Positions 1-12,500 of a DNA stretch of 64,000 bases are shown in pieces. A program made the translations under genes and the position numbers. The stretch comes from Marsupella aquatica. Its lineage: Eukaryota > Marchantiophyta. The stretch lies in the NCBI GenBank assembly GCA_973895155.1, contig OZ316896.1, positions 8,680,001 through 8,744,000 on the forward strand, given 5' to 3'. A model generated the notes under the pieces. The model saw nothing but the letters and a program-made list of their open reading frames with translations. It was not told where the DNA came from and did no database searches. Positions within the stretch are counted from its first letter, which is position 1; each line of letters begins with the position of its first letter.

Positions 1-882
1 GCCACGGTAACGGTAAATGGGCCGAGAGAGATGCAGTGCACCATCACGCCCGGTAAAGAACTATTATCCGCCGACGGTTATATATGTAATAGTTAACCGA
101 AGTGAACTCTCATGCACGTGTAGAAGGGGAGTGAATTCGGTGAAGTGAGTAGAAAAACTGAAAAGGTGGAGCAGTGCAGTGTTGGTGAGATTGATGTCAT
201 TAATCGCGCTTTTCTAGAGCAGCGGAGCTGAGGGCACAGCAGCAGCAGCAACAGGAAACTCCACCGGCATTGTTTGCAGTCAGCCCAGTCCACTGCTGGA
301 AGCCTGTAGGCAGCTAGAATCATGAGTCTCTCGGTATACATATATATAGAGCGATGCCAAGGTAGTAGGAAAGCACCAACCAAATCCATTATGAAACCAG
401 ACCTCGAGCCGTATAGTTCACCTCACTTGGTGGCCTCCCTCCCTTACCAAACCTGAATTTGGAGCTGCTGCTGCTACCACTCCTGCTGAAGTTGAATGTT
501 TGTAACTTCTCATGGAGCAGCGGTCTCACTCACTCTTCCTCATTGCTGGCTGATGAATGAGTGATTCAATTGATGAGTAGTCGAATTGAGTGGTGTTCTG
601 GAAACAGAGGAACGGGTGTGTAAGAAGAACAGCTGAGTGTTCGAACAGGGAAGAAGGGAATCAAACGAATTCGTGCGGCGAGCAATTGTACTGGCGCTGG
701 TCTGGACTGAGTTGAGGTAAGCTTAGCTCAGTTTGAGCTGAGCTGAGGACGAGCTCACTGGCATTGTTGTCCGACTTCAGGAATTGGGTTCGATTGCTGG
801 GATTGTGTTGGGCAAAGGTAGTACTGTAGAGCTGGAGCCTCGAAGAGTAGGTCTGGGTGGAAATTAAAGCCAGAGAGCCCCT
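1..882 (+). promoter_or_regulatory. Upstream and 5' leader region of the DREB gene
   Basis: No protein-coding gene is supported here; the open frames on the minus strand are short and unlike any family I know. A TATA-like stretch lies at about 79-86 and an AT microsatellite at 337-350. A strong splice donor (GAG then GTAAGC) at 717 and an acceptor (CTTCAG) ending at 780 could bound a 64-base leader intron, which is short for a plant, so this is only a suggestion. An in-frame TAA at 865-867 closes the reading frame just before the ATG at 883. Confidence 0.4.
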
Positions 883-2397
883 ATGAGCAGGACGACACAA
901 CTATCACACTCACTTGTGAATTTACGGACGGCGAAGCGAATGAACACGACGATGGGGGGCGAGAAGGGGCCATCGTCGCTGGCTCTCCGTCGCAGCACAG
1001 CAATGGCGTTCTTGAATCCAACTGGGAATAGCTTCTACCCGAGCACTCCGCCGCCTTGTACTGGCGAGGAGTTCGATTTGCTTGACTTCGGTAGTGCAAG
1101 CTACAGCAACGTCGGTCCCGATGACGATCCTCTGTGCCCCCGTTCGCCATGCTCGTACCCAAGTCACCCTTTGTTGTACTCCTCTCGAGCGGCGTCAGTG
1201 TCACCTCCTGCCTCGTACGCTGGAGCGCGAGGCTCATCAGGCTTTTTCTCTCGAAGCAGCTTCACCTCGGAATCCAACGAAGACTCGCCTCTCAGTGAGG
1301 AAGCCTCCATGTTTCCGACGAGCGATTTGGTCTGGGATCATCAGTCGTTCGGTGGGTTCAAAGACGATTGTGATTCTCTGACGTCTCTGTCCGATATTGA
1401 CTTGGAAATTGGCGACGGCATTGGAGCTTTGGTGTCTACTAAACTCGGGGGGGCGCCCACCGATGAGAATTTGTGCAGCAGCAGCAAGAGCGGGACTCCG
1501 ACCAAGGTGACCTCTTCGGAAAGTAGGAAGCGTCCGAGGCGAAAACCTCAGGAAGATACTCGACACCCAGTGTACCGAGGTGTGCGGAGGCGAAGTTGGG
1601 GTAAGTGGGTGTCCGAGATAAGGGAGCCAAGGAAAAAGTCTCGCATTTGGCTAGGCTCCTTTGCCACCCCGGAGATGGCAGCCAGGGCATACGACGTCGC
1701 TGCCCTGAGTCTCCGAGGGTCTGCGGCACTCCTCAACTTTCCTGAGAGTGTGTCCACACTTCCGCGACCATCAGTGATCTCTCCCAAAGCAATTCAAGCA
1801 GCTGCCACCGCAGCGGCTTTTTCTCTACCAGTGCAACAACACTGTGAGCCTCTTCGTACCACGAGGAGCAGCAGCAAGTGCAGCACTGCAACAGGCGCCA
1901 GTCCGCTGGCGCCTTCCACACCGGAAAAACTTGGGCCCTCGAAGAGAAGTATTTCGACGATTTCTCCGATTTCTCAGAGGCGATGCTCTAGTGGTCCGGT
2001 GCTCCAAAAGTCCGCAGCAAGACCCGCAGCAATTCGAGCGAAATGTGCTCGGCAGCTGTTCAGTTGCAGCTCAGAGGACTTGTTGGCTGAAAGATACAAT
2101 GCGGACATTCTACCAAGCCCCAGCTCCTCAGGTTGTGATACTGACAGCGGTACAGTGACTGGAGGACAAGATAATGTCACTCGCGCTTCAACACCCGAAG
2201 TGAGCATGTTCCATGATGAACCATCCTATTTGGATGAGGACCTATTATTCGACATGCCAAGTATGCTGTCCAGCATGGCCCAAGCAATGCTTTTGAATCA
2301 TCCTCTGGAAGAACAACAGCCAGAGCCTTCGAATTTGACTTACTTCGACGACTCAGAGAACAATCTGGTATGGGAATCGGACCTCTGGAGTCTCTGA
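883..2397 (+). CDS. AP2/ERF transcription factor, DREB subfamily A-4 (TINY/HARDY-like)
   Basis: Intronless 504-residue nuclear DNA-binding protein expected to bind DRE/CRT-type promoter elements. One AP2 domain spans about residues 230-288: it opens [12 protein letters not shown], has the DREB-diagnostic Val at domain position 14 (V243) and Glu at position 19 (E248), and contains the WLGSF and AARAYD motifs. The [10 protein letters not shown] and [20 protein letters not shown] features resemble group A-4 (TINY, HARDY) more than A-1. A basic run RKRPRRK just before the domain is a likely nuclear signal. The N-terminal third is Ser/Pro-rich and low in structure. The C-terminus is acidic, with a DEDLLFDMP motif and a final DLWSL that recalls the LWSY-type ending of DREB proteins. 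The start is fixed by an in-frame stop 18 bases upstream; a second Met at residue 20 could be used instead. Regulation cannot be read from the sequence. Confidence 0.93.
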   Translation: MSRTTQLSHSLVNLRTAKRMNTTMGGEKGPSSLALRRSTAMAFLNPTGNSFYPSTPPPCTGEEFDLLDFGSASYSNVGPDDDPLCPRSPCSYPSHPLLYSSRAASVSPPASYAGARGSSGFFSRSSFTSESNEDSPLSEEASMFPTSDLVWDHQSFGGFKDDCDSLTSLSDIDLEIGDGIGALVSTKLGGAPTDENLCSSSKSGTPTKVTSSESRKRPRRKPQEDTRHPVYRGVRRRSWGKWVSEIREPRKKSRIWLGSFATPEMAARAYDVAALSLRGSAALLNFPESVSTLPRPSVISPKAIQAAATAAAFSLPVQQHCEPLRTTRSSSKCSTATGASPLAPSTPEKLGPSKRSISTISPISQRRCSSGPVLQKSAARPAAIRAKCARQLFSCSSEDLLAERYNADILPSPSSSGCDTDSGTVTGGQDNVTRASTPEVSMFHDEPSYLDEDLLFDMPSMLSSMAQAMLLNHPLEEQQPEPSNLTYFDDSENNLVWESDLWSL

Positions 2398-3065
2398 AGT
2401 CATGAAGTCAGTCTTCCTTCGAACCACGTAGGATGTCGGAAGTGACTTGGGTTCGCCACACTGTACATAAATAACTTCGAAATCGGTGCGGATCGAGCTT
2501 CATGGTCAGGGGATATCTATATTTTACGGTACCTCGTTTGCATGTCGTATATTCTCAGCTGAGGGTACCTCGAGTCAAGGAATTGGACTCGAAATTTACA
2601 TAACATAATATGGAGCTGAAGAGAGCGAAGATAGATGACAATACTAGCTTTCACCATGGAAAAAGCAATGCCGTCTAGTTTCACTCGTACAGTAGCTAGT
2701 GCCGGTCGACGCATGCTAATCATACGAAGTGCCCAGCTTGAATCCTGGGTACGTCAGTTCCAGAGGATTTTCCGCAAATTGCGGCACACAGTTTCGTAGA
2801 CAAGGAAGGAGCTGGTCGACCCGTCCCGCAGCTACAGCCGCATTGGCGAAGTCGAATTTCGACTTACACCAGATTCTCCAGGCGCATGAGTCAGCACGCA
2901 AATGAGCAAGGTGGATTATAACCATCTTTCGAATTAGCATATCGTCTGCGGGCGGTATCCAACATCTCCGAATTGGATTGGAATGTCGCCACAGTCACTC
3001 AGCTGCAGATATCATCTCGTGTCTTGCAGACCAGGCCCTTGGGGATCGAGTTGTTCAAATAATTT

Positions 3066-3288
3066 TTCGTCCTATCGACTATGTACAATGATTGTTACTA
3101 TGTACGCAACTTGTCTCAATAACATTAATTCAGGTTTCCAGTCACAGGGTAGGCGATTTAATCTGATGTTTACACTAGTTCGACCTATCGACTATGTACA
3201 ACGATTGTTACTACGAACGCAACTTGTCTCAATAAGATTGATTCAGATTTCCAATCACAGGGTAGGTGATTTAAGATGTTCACACTGG
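3066..3288. repeat. 113-bp tandem duplication
   Basis: Two adjacent copies (3066-3178 and 3179-3288) share the blocks CCTATCGACTATGTACAA, GCAACTTGTCTCAATAA and TCACAGGGTAGG with scattered substitutions. No coding potential is visible. Confidence 0.85.
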
Positions 3289-3384
3289 AAGGGGTAGTAA
3301 GTAGACAGGTCAACTTCGGTCGATCCCCTTGCCTCAGCATCTAGTACTACTAGACAATAAAAGACCCTGTTGCATATACATTAG

Positions 3385-3475
3385 CAATTAGCTCAGCTGA
3401 GTAGAGACCAGCTGAACTACTCAGAGTTAGATATATATAGCAAGCCTAGTTCAATCCCTGAGCTAGAATGGGCTA
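3385..3475 (+). other. tRNA-like relic or SINE head (weak)
   Basis: An A-box-like stretch TTAGCTCAGCTGAGTAGAG near 3392 is followed about 58 bases later by a B-box-like GTTCAATCCC. The spacing is longer than in a true tRNA and I cannot fold a clean cloverleaf, so this is more likely a tRNA-derived SINE remnant or chance than a tRNA gene. Confidence 0.25.
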
Positions 3476-6168
3476 TCGCGGTGTAAGTTTGTCTCGAACA
3501 CTAACAATCAATGCGAAAGAATCGTTAAGCAAGTCTAATCTCGACCACTTTGCCGGAACCACCCGTGTGAGCCCCCAAATTCTTTTGCTCCTGAGCTATT
3601 TGGAGGATTAGACCTGTATGTACGATGCTCATGCATCACTTCAAGCGTTTATAATCATGAAATTCCCCTGAGATTCGCCATCAGACTGGGGATGGTCTTC
3701 CAAGTCATGTCGGTTCTGCAAGCTCTTGGCTCGACTTGATATAAAGGTACAGTTGATTCTTTGCTATTGTACTTTTTGGAGCTCGCTCCTTGAGCATATG
3801 AATTGACAAAACCTTTGAATCCTCAAAAGCAACTCAGCTTCCAACGTACATAGCAATTGTCTCTCCGAATCGATTTGCCTTGTATTCCGCGTGAACCTGG
3901 ATACGACCAGGTACACTAGTTAACTAGCTTCCCGTTGAGTGCCTGTTTTGAATCGCACGAGCAAGTTGTGAGGCATAGAGCTGGAACTAAGGTAGTGCCG
4001 AGAATTTGTGCTCAGGCAGTGTTGTTATTGCGTATTTGTTTTTCGGTTTATTTTTTGTCCTTTAGGTACTATGACTTCAGCGCAACGTTGAATACGTCAG
4101 TGAAGTGCCATGTATTGTTATACATCGTACTTACATTCCAGTACATAGATTCCCACTCGGCAGACGCCAAATACATTGGTGGCCAACGAGGCAAGGCTTG
4201 GGTAGGCGGATGCATGTCATTGAAGACTGTGAAAGAACTTTACGGGCTGGGCTCTTCATTAGTGTATTATTTTTGTCTGGCAATTTTCTCTGCAGACCCA
4301 CGAACGAGGCTAGCAAGTGAAGCACATATTATAATTTGGCCCTGAATTGGCCGTGAGAAATGTACGGTCCCGGCCACGAATGGATACCAGGGACGCCACA
4401 CATGATCGCGCCGGACTGGAACTGCTGGGCTCTGGCTAGCCCTGCAGTCCAAATATATCATGATACCTACTGCCTGCAAGTAGACAGGCCAAGGCAGGTA
4501 GTGAGTGAGTGAGTGAGCGAGGGCACTAACTTGCTGCAGGCCCAGGCCAGCCAGCGCCGGGATGCAGAGGGTATCTCATGCACGCGCGACTGTAGCCAAC
4601 AGTAGCACTTAAGATTTATTCGCTCATCGATTATTCAGTTTTTTTCAGTGTACCCCTCTTGAATGATATTGGAATTGTTTCTCTCCAGCTCGATGATCTA
4701 ACAGTACTGTGTATGTCTGGATGGTCTTTGAGGATGATTGAGTGTTGTGCGGGAGGGTTGGTATGTTGGCTCCAAAGTTAGTACAGAAGCAAAAACTGGC
4801 AGCTTCCAAGAGGGCTGGATGCTCTTGGATGATGATCGAGTTTTGGGGAACCGATGAACGGACGACGTGACATGTATCCGACATTTGAGTTTCTTGCGAA
4901 AAGAGCAAACAAGTTCGCGCTGCATATCGCCTTTTCCTTTTGCCGGAAACTCCGCGTGTCGTATCCTGCTCAAAAGGTCCATCAAAGTCATGTGGGACCT
5001 TTAATTTGCCCAACCTTGAGCTCTAAAGTTCTACTGTATTGGACGGAATCGGTCAGCGTCTGACCTCGAAAGCCCTTAGTCGAGCGTCGGCCTCTGACGA
5101 CAGTCACCATATGATTTCTCTTAACCCCTAGATCGATCTGGAGGCACCCACAAGGAGAACAGTTTGTTGATGATTACTGCATGAAAAATCTTTTTCATTA
5201 TGCCACGACATTTCCTTTCCATATTGTCAAGTCGATCAGCGGCCCAATCGCGTGGCCTGACGCAATCACCTTTCTCTAAGAAAAGTGTTCTCGATGCTCG
5301 TCTTGCGGGAAAGGTGGAACGAGCCGATGGAGGAGAAACACACAATCGTATGAGATCGGTCAATACTCAACACATAACGCTCACTTACATGCAAAGCATC
5401 ATTGCTATAAGTTCAACACTAGTGAAGGAGATTGAAGAACTGGTTGGGACGAAACCCGAGACGAAATGATAAAAAGAGTCCAACACAAGATTGGAGACTG
5501 ATCGATGTGCACGGGGTTCATAGGATACTACAGTACGAGTCAACACATCGCTTGGTCCAGGAATGCTAACTAGTATAAGTACTATTTTGCCGGATTTGCT
5601 TCTGAAGTCAAAATCCATCGATCCATGGGTCTCCCTATACCTTCCAATCAGATCATGTTAGTACTATGCACGTCGTCCTAAGAAGTAGATCTAAGCACTC
5701 CTTGTGAATGATGGCAGTGTTCACATCAGGCATCGGAGCTTTGCAGCTCAACGATCGATTTGATTGGTCAGACCTCGATCGCCGTAGTCAGTGTTCATTA
5801 GGAGACAATGTCTGTGTGTGTGTATCTAATAACTAAGCGTGTCCTGATACAATTGACTTATTCGAAGCATGATTGTGGCCCGTTTCAATCGAATTGGCAT
5901 CCATGGATCAATCAGGCTAGATGATTTTATACAGTACTTTGAGCTGGCTCTCTCTCACTGTAGTTCGTACTACTAGCTCCATCGGACGTCGTCTGATGGC
6001 ATATCAAAGAATGTCACAAAGTTGTGTCATTGTGAGCTCGGGATAGGAACTTACTGAAGGTAACATGAGGAATCGGTGCTAGACTGCTAGGCATTATCAT
6101 TCATGAGATCATCATCCGAACAAGGTCCTCTTCGCTCGATCGTTGAGCACGGCTGATGATGTAATGCA

Positions 6169-6192
6169 GCCTGCCTGCCTGCCTGCCTGCCT
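6169..6192. repeat. (GCCT)6 microsatellite
   Basis: Six perfect GCCT units, followed by GCAGAG. Confidence 0.95.
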
Positions 6193-7378
6193 GCAGAGTA
6201 TGGTAGTGGCCGGGCCGGGCAGAGTATTTCTGGCCTTTAACGTTTTCGCACCGTACGAATGTGGATTGAATAACAGGCATTGTGATGCTGAATAAGAACG
6301 CGTCTAGTTAAGCCAGAAATCCAAGTCTGGTTGGCCAGGCATGCGATTGAGGGAGGCACCTCTGAAGAACTTACTTCCCCAGCGTCACTCGTATCGATCG
6401 GAATGCCAGAAGTCCAGAAGTCCAGAACTGCTGACGACTCACGTGCGCCTGGACCACAATTACTACTGTGCGCCAGGGACACTAGTAAGTGAACTAAATC
6501 TTGTCGAAGAGCCTAGCATCTCTCACTCGTGGAGTGACACCCAATGTGGCACCATGTCTGGCTGGCTCGCTGCTAGCTACCGTTCCATTCGAGCCATCCA
6601 CGATCATGACGTCGTGCTCGTCACATAGATTGAAGCAGCAGTTGCAGTAGGAGTAGCCGAGCTGTAGTTTTGCTCGATGACTTATAGACCCTGTTTTGTC
6701 GTCGAATAATATATTGTTCCTGGCTCGCTTCTCGTTCGTCCGTCAGGACTTCCACTCCTCCCGTAGTCCCCTCCTTCTGTCATTGTGCCGACCGACTGCA
6801 CACCATACTGTCATGATGCAACTCTGATCCATGGCAAGATAAATTATGAATGTCGATCCGGCAACAGCCAATTCTCCCCACCGTGGCATCCTGTTAGAGA
6901 GACCTACTGTAGATGATGCAAATTTTAAGCGGAAAACAAGGCAAATCAGGCTACAATAGTTCCAAATTAAGTACATGAGGAGAATCAGTACAAGGCCTTT
7001 TTGTTCCAAAGTACACGGAATGAAAAGAACTGACAGTGATCTGGGACATTCATTAGGACAATTAGTGAGAATTGGATCCGGTACAATATTAGGACCATTA
7101 GTGAAAATTGACTAATGATGGACCATTAGTGAGAATTGGATACGGAGTAAAAGTGAAATCGAATCACTGAATGAAGTATTCCAAGGCGATCTTTCCAGGT
7201 GAAAAATGTAGAGAGTGAATGACAGCATTTAATGTCCAAAATTTATGACTCCGGAGGAAAAAGCCAAGGATCATTATTATCCACCTTTGATGATCTAATA
7301 ATGTATTTCCGTAGATCAGCACTCATTAGTAGTAGGGACCGACTTCAGGAAAATGGTCCCACTGGGGCATCTCAAAGC

Positions 7379-8040
7379 TTCCAAATAGTATGCACGATTC
7401 CAAACTATGCATGATGATTTTAGATCATAAATGCATGGTCATCACAAGAATATGTGAAAGGTCTATTTATTTATATTTTTTGATAATTTTTATGGCAAAA
7501 AGTTATGGATAAATTTGGTAGTCCATAAATTTCCAAATAGTATGTATTATTAAAACGTCAACTCAAGTTTACTTTTAAGAGCTTAGGTTTAGAGTAAAAT
7601 CTCTAGACCATAACTCTATGATCATCATGTGCATGGGAGAAACTCATGACATGATGTATGTACATACCAGTTTTACTTGATAATTTCTATATGCACTATG
7701 GCCCCACCACAACATATGTGCATTAAAAAATACTCATGTGCACATAAAGAAGAAGGGTATATTATATATGACTATTAAAATGATGAATTTTTTTATCATT
7801 TTATTAACCTTCAAAGAATTTTGATAATTTTTTTATTCTACTCTCTGCTATTTACGTTCAAAGAACGGGTAGTCGGGGCTAATGATTCCAAACTCTGCAT
7901 GATTATTTTAGATCATAAATGCATGGTCATAAATTTTTCACAAGACTATGTTAAAGTTATATTATTTATTTATTTTCATTTTTTTATAATCTTCATAATC
8001 TTCATGGCAAAAAGTTATGGATAATTTGGTAGTCCATAAC
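7379..8040. repeat. Tandem duplication of a ~150-bp AT-rich unit, second copy interrupted
   Basis: Unit 1 (about 7379-7528) and unit 2 (about 7529-8040) share, in order, TTCCAAATAGTATG, ATTCCAAACT, TTTTAGATCATAAATGCATGG, GGCAAAAAGTTATGGATAA and TTTGGTAGTCCATAA. In unit 2 the second and third blocks are separated from the first by a 336-bp insertion (7547-7882). Unit 1 therefore records the sequence before that insertion. Confidence 0.8.
7547..7882 (+). mobile_element. Non-autonomous Helitron, 336 bp
   Basis: The 3' end has the classic Helitron layout: a stem CGTTC (7855-7859), loop AAA, stem GAACG (7863-7867), then 11 bases and the terminal CTAA, followed by host T. There is no target duplication. 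Comparison with the neighbouring uninterrupted repeat unit (AGTATGCA/CGATTCC) against the filled site (AGTATGTA, insert, TGATTCC) places the insertion between A and T, as expected for Helitrons. The interior is homologous, in inverted orientation, to 43427-43843. The 5' end is degraded: TTATTAAAAC aligns with TCTTACTAATAAAGC of the other copy. It has no coding capacity, so it must have relied on a helicase supplied in trans. Confidence 0.75.
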
Positions 8041-9110
8041 TACAGAGATAAGGTCATCAAATTTTGAACTTTGCAATGCCCAACTTTAAGAAGAAGTCTG
8101 CCACGGTAGTTTTGGCATTTCTTTCTTTAATCAAATGAATCTCCACCGTTGATTAGAACTGCCCGGGCTACCTTTGCTTTAGAAAAGTCTTGCGGCAACT
8201 TTGATTCTGGGACAGGTCAAACTTACATGACACCCTGGTTCAAACGGTTTTCTGCACACATGGTACTCTCAATCGGTCCTAAGACGAAGCATGTTCATAG
8301 AGGTACATTTGTTTGATGGACCCTCCAAAAGGAATATTAAAATGTTACTTCATAGGACCCTGAGGTTTTGGGGCTCCATCATGCATATATCTGCAATTTC
8401 ATATGTGCTCCAATCTTCTGCCCCTTCTCCAATCTTCTGCCCCTTCTGTCTCCCAGTCCTTTCATCATTCTGTGTGTGTGCAACTATGGATATGGGCCAG
8501 GGATTATTGTCCGGGTCAGCACCCCCATGAGCTCCCCGCCCAGCCCCTCTATCTGTCTCCTCTTTAGAAGAAGTATGTGGCACTGTTTTCGATTTCCTGC
8601 CTTGTTCAGGCTTAGTAGACTAGTCATGAAACCTAAGCCATGCAAAGTCGCAGCATGGTTAAAATGCATCCCCTTTGTCGTTGCGTCCCAGAAATTGCAC
8701 ATCAAAATGTGACAATACATGAAGCTTTATAAATAACTCTTAATAGTGATTTAAGGAAATTTAAGTGGATAGGTATCATGGTATAGAATGACATAGTACA
8801 CCTTATATTGTCACATGTTGTGTAGGGTAACACATTCCCAAAAGGAGTAATGGGATGTAATCCCCAAGGTGGTTAGAACCTCACCACAGGATTACATCTC
8901 ATTATGCCCAAGTGGAGATGAGTTACCAAACTTAAATCCCAAGTGTATTTATGGACCATTGATTATATCTTTATATTACAAAAATCTCATATGTCATTAT
9001 CTTCCACTTGTACCTTATCATATTTCTCATTCAAATGTGAGAATGCGCAGGCCAGGCTGGCACAAGGTTACGGGGCCTTACCCAGGGGTAATGTTTCATA
9101 ATAATAATAA
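8041..9110. other. Gene-free AT-rich region
   Basis: I see no supported gene here. Overlapping frames at 8291-8720 on both strands lack recognisable motifs. The last bases, 9106-9110 (AATAA), form the left target duplication of the adjacent Copia element. Confidence 0.5.
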
Positions 9111-9225
9111 TGTTAGAGTCTGAATGAGAATGAATCATGTATAGTCTGTGGCGGTTGGTACATATAGTGGTGCCGGTCCGGTGACTGGTTGATCCGGTCG
9201 TCCGGTCACCAGGTAGAGTCTAACA
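9111..9225 (-). repeat. 3' LTR of Copia A
   Basis: A 115-bp LTR identical to the one at 15496-15610, bounded by TGTTAGA and TCTAACA. It carries an internal short inverted pair GGTGAC/GTCACC. Confidence 0.97.
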
Positions 9226-9236
9226 CTCCCCTTTGG
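9226..9236 (-). other. Polypurine tract of Copia A
   Basis: Read on the minus strand this is CCAAAGGGGAG directly against the 3' LTR, the expected plus-strand primer for reverse transcription. Confidence 0.85.
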
Positions 9237-9537
9237 ATATATAGTGACAACTATGTAGACAACATAGACTATACCTATTATATCATGTTCATAGAAAATA
9301 CATGATATAAGTACAAGCGAGGTAGATTGCCTCGTTAAAAAACCTTTATCAACTCTAGCTTAGTAAAAACTCTACCAGTGTAGCACAGAAAAAATATGAG
9401 TGCTAAAGGAAAAAGAGTGCAGCCTAACAGTCCTCGTCATAATAAATGTCAGTATTAAATAAAGTCAGATGTTATAGTAAATCTAGCTTTAATATTTGTC
9501 TCAACGGTAGGTCGTCAGCATCATGTCATCAACAGCA

Positions 9538-12500
9538 TCAATCGTCATGTGGAGTAGCAGCCTCCACGGTCATCATGCGTCGCATGCTCCGCAGTCCAAT
9601 CGCCTGGCAGTGTCGGTGGTGAACTGATGGCGATAGTGATTTGGTGAAGAGATCCGCACAGTTGTCTGCACTTGAAATCTGCAAAATGTTGATCTCTTTT
9701 CCGTGTAACTCGTGGGTGTAGAAAAACTTTGGAGCTATATGCTTCACGCAATCGCCTTTGATGAATCCTTTCGTGATCTGCTGTATACATGCTGCGTTAT
9801 CCTCAAAGATGTTAGTAGGCTTCGTTAGTGGTGGTAGGCCGCATTTGGTGTTGATGTGGTTTATAAAGGATCGTAACCAAACGGCTTCACGACTAGCCTC
9901 ATGTAGAGCTAAGATTTCTGAGTGATTCGATGAGGTTGCTGTTAGGGTCTGTTTCACACTTTTCCAAGAAAAAGTGGTACCCCCTATGGTAAAAACGTAT
10001 CCAGTTTGGGATTTTGCGATATCAGTGTCGGAGAGATATCCGGCATCCGCGTATCCTATGAGCTCGTGGTTTGCACCGAATGGGTAAAATAACCCGGTAT
10101 CGATGGTTCCACGTAGATATCTAAATATGTGCTTAACTCCATTCCAGTGTCTGGCTGTGGGAGTTGCACTATGTCTAGCTAGTAAGTTAACTGCAAATGC
10201 AATGTCTGGTCGTGTCTGATTTGCTAGATACATTAATGCTCCTATCACAGAAAGATACGGAGTTTCTGGTCCTAATAGTGGTTCATGTTCTTCGCGTTTG
10301 CGAAAAACATCAGTATTGTTTTCTAATGAACATACTACCATTGATGACGTCAATGGATGTGCTAGGTTCATATTGAACTGTTTTAGGATCTTTTCAGTTT
10401 GTGTTGTCTGATGGAGCATCATGCCAGTGGGTAGGATCTCTAGTTGTAAGCCTAAGCAAAAGTTTGTATGTCCAAGGTCTTTCATCTCAAATGTTGATTT
10501 AAGACTGGTAATAGTATCTTTTGTAAGTTGGGGTGTCCCAAATATATTTAAGTCATCAACATAAATAGAAACGATGACATATTCGTCATCCACATGTTTA
10601 ATAAATAAACATGGTGTAATGGCATCATGGGTAAAACCCATGGTAATCATTTCATCAGTAAATCTTTGATACCATACTCTGCCACTTTGTTTCAGGCCAT
10701 ATAATGCCTTCAACACGCGGATAGCTAGTCCGCGGCGAGTATTCCGTACGGTTGACACAGCGGTGTCGTTATTATGAGTTACATGTGTAGATGACACATG
10801 AGGTGTAACTTGAGATAATTGTTTTATAATCTTATGTAAATATGGGATATGCGATTTAGTGCCTTGAGCTAAAGCTCGGCGACGTTGCTCCAACTCAGGA
10901 GGTGATCGCATGTATAGACAAGTGTCTAAAGTTCCATATAGATATGCGGTCGCAACATCCAGTTGTCGCATTTGTAGTTTATGGAAAATGGCAAATCCGA
11001 TAAGGTATCGGAATGTTGTGCTATCCATAACCGGTGAGTAAGTTTCATCGTAATGAATTCCCGGTTGTTGTATAAATCCTTTCCCTACCAGACGTGCTTT
11101 ATAGCGCACAACTTGGCCTTTATCATTTCTTTTGCGGACAAATGTCCATTTGTAGCCAATGAGGTGTACGTCTTGTGGTGTTGGCTCAACTGGGCCAAAA
11201 GTGTGTCTGCTTAGTAGGGAATCTAATTCTCCATGTATAGCTTTTTGCCATTCAGGCCAGTCTGGTCTGTTTTGGCATTCTAAGATAGATATTGGTTCGG
11301 GTGTATCATCAGTGATATGTGTTGCCACTATTAATGCAAAAGCATCATCTATTGAAGTAGTATTTCTATCCCACATTGTACCGGTGTGTGCGTAGTGGAT
11401 AGAGATCTCTTCATGAGATGTAGATTCGGTATAATCGACATCAGGTGAAGGTGGTATAGATGAACCACGCCTTCGTGGTTGTTTATCTTTTGATCCCAAG
11501 GGTCTACCTCGTTTTGCACGAGGTAGGGATGTACTTGCTGGCTCATTTGATAATTCAATGCGGGCAGATGCTCTTGCAGCTTGAATATGTGAGCGAGTAA
11601 CTTGTGATGTATCGACAAAAGCGTCTGGAAGTTCTTCCACAATCTTGTGGAGTTGCAAAATTCGCTGAACTTCTTTCTCCCCTTGATTGGTTCGAAGGTC
11701 TTGCCAAAATGGCGAATGTCTTTCCCACTCCAAAGGTGGTTGTGGGTGTTCAAGGGTTATTAATGGTGGATAAGCATTTTCATCGAAATGGCAATCTAGA
11801 AATCTGGATTTAAAAACGTCGCCAGTTGTAGGCTCCATATATCGGATTATGGACGGAGAGTCGAATCCGATGTATATCCCCAACTGTCGTTGGGGTCCCA
11901 TCTTGGTTCGTTTGGGTGGAGTAATGAGGACCATTACTTGACATCCAAATGAACGAAGGTGTGATAGGTCAGGTTTGATACCATTAGCAATTTGGTATGG
12001 GCTATAGGTATTAAAAGCCAATGGGCGGTATTGAATTAATGCATTAGCCTGTAATATGGCGTGTCCCCATGCTGAGACTGGGAGTTTCGACTGCATTAGT
12101 AGTGGGCGTGCGATTAACTGAAGGCGTTTAATGACCGCTTCAGCTAATCCGTTCTGAAAATGCACGTGAGGTACAGGATATTGTACGTCTATGCCAAGTG
12201 ATGTGCAAAAGTCGTCAAATGTTTCGGATGTGAATTCCCCTGCATTGTCCACCCTGAGTGTCTTAATGGGGTGATCTGGGAATTGTGCTTTCACGCGCAA
12301 GATTTGCGCCAAAATGCGAGGCATAACCATGTTCCTCGTTGAAAGTAGTGTCACATTTGACCATTTAGTTGATGCGTCGATTAATACCATAAAGTAGCGG
12401 AAATGTCCGCTTGGTGGGTTAATTGGTCCGCAAACATTTGCATGGATTATTTCCAAGAATTGGGGTATTTTAGTTGGCAATTTTGATGTCGTGGGTCTTG

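Larger units (their letters stand above)
2398..7378. other. Gene-free region with short repeats
   Basis: The first few hundred bases should be the 3' UTR of the DREB gene. No open frame here resembles a known protein; the longest (136 codons from 3935, plus strand) lacks domain motifs. I see a GTGA microsatellite near 4501-4518, a near-repeat of AGTCCAG around 6412-6425, and about three copies of an ATTAGTGAGAATTG-like motif at 7040-7140. Otherwise the stretch appears anonymous. Confidence 0.5.

Noticed and set aside
93-389. 98-codon minus-strand frame ahead of the DREB gene
   Set aside because: No domain, low complexity, and it lies in the probable promoter or leader of the plus-strand gene.
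3935-4345. 136-codon plus-strand frame
   Set aside because: No recognisable motif, no neighbours or splice structure, and overlapping frames on both strands.
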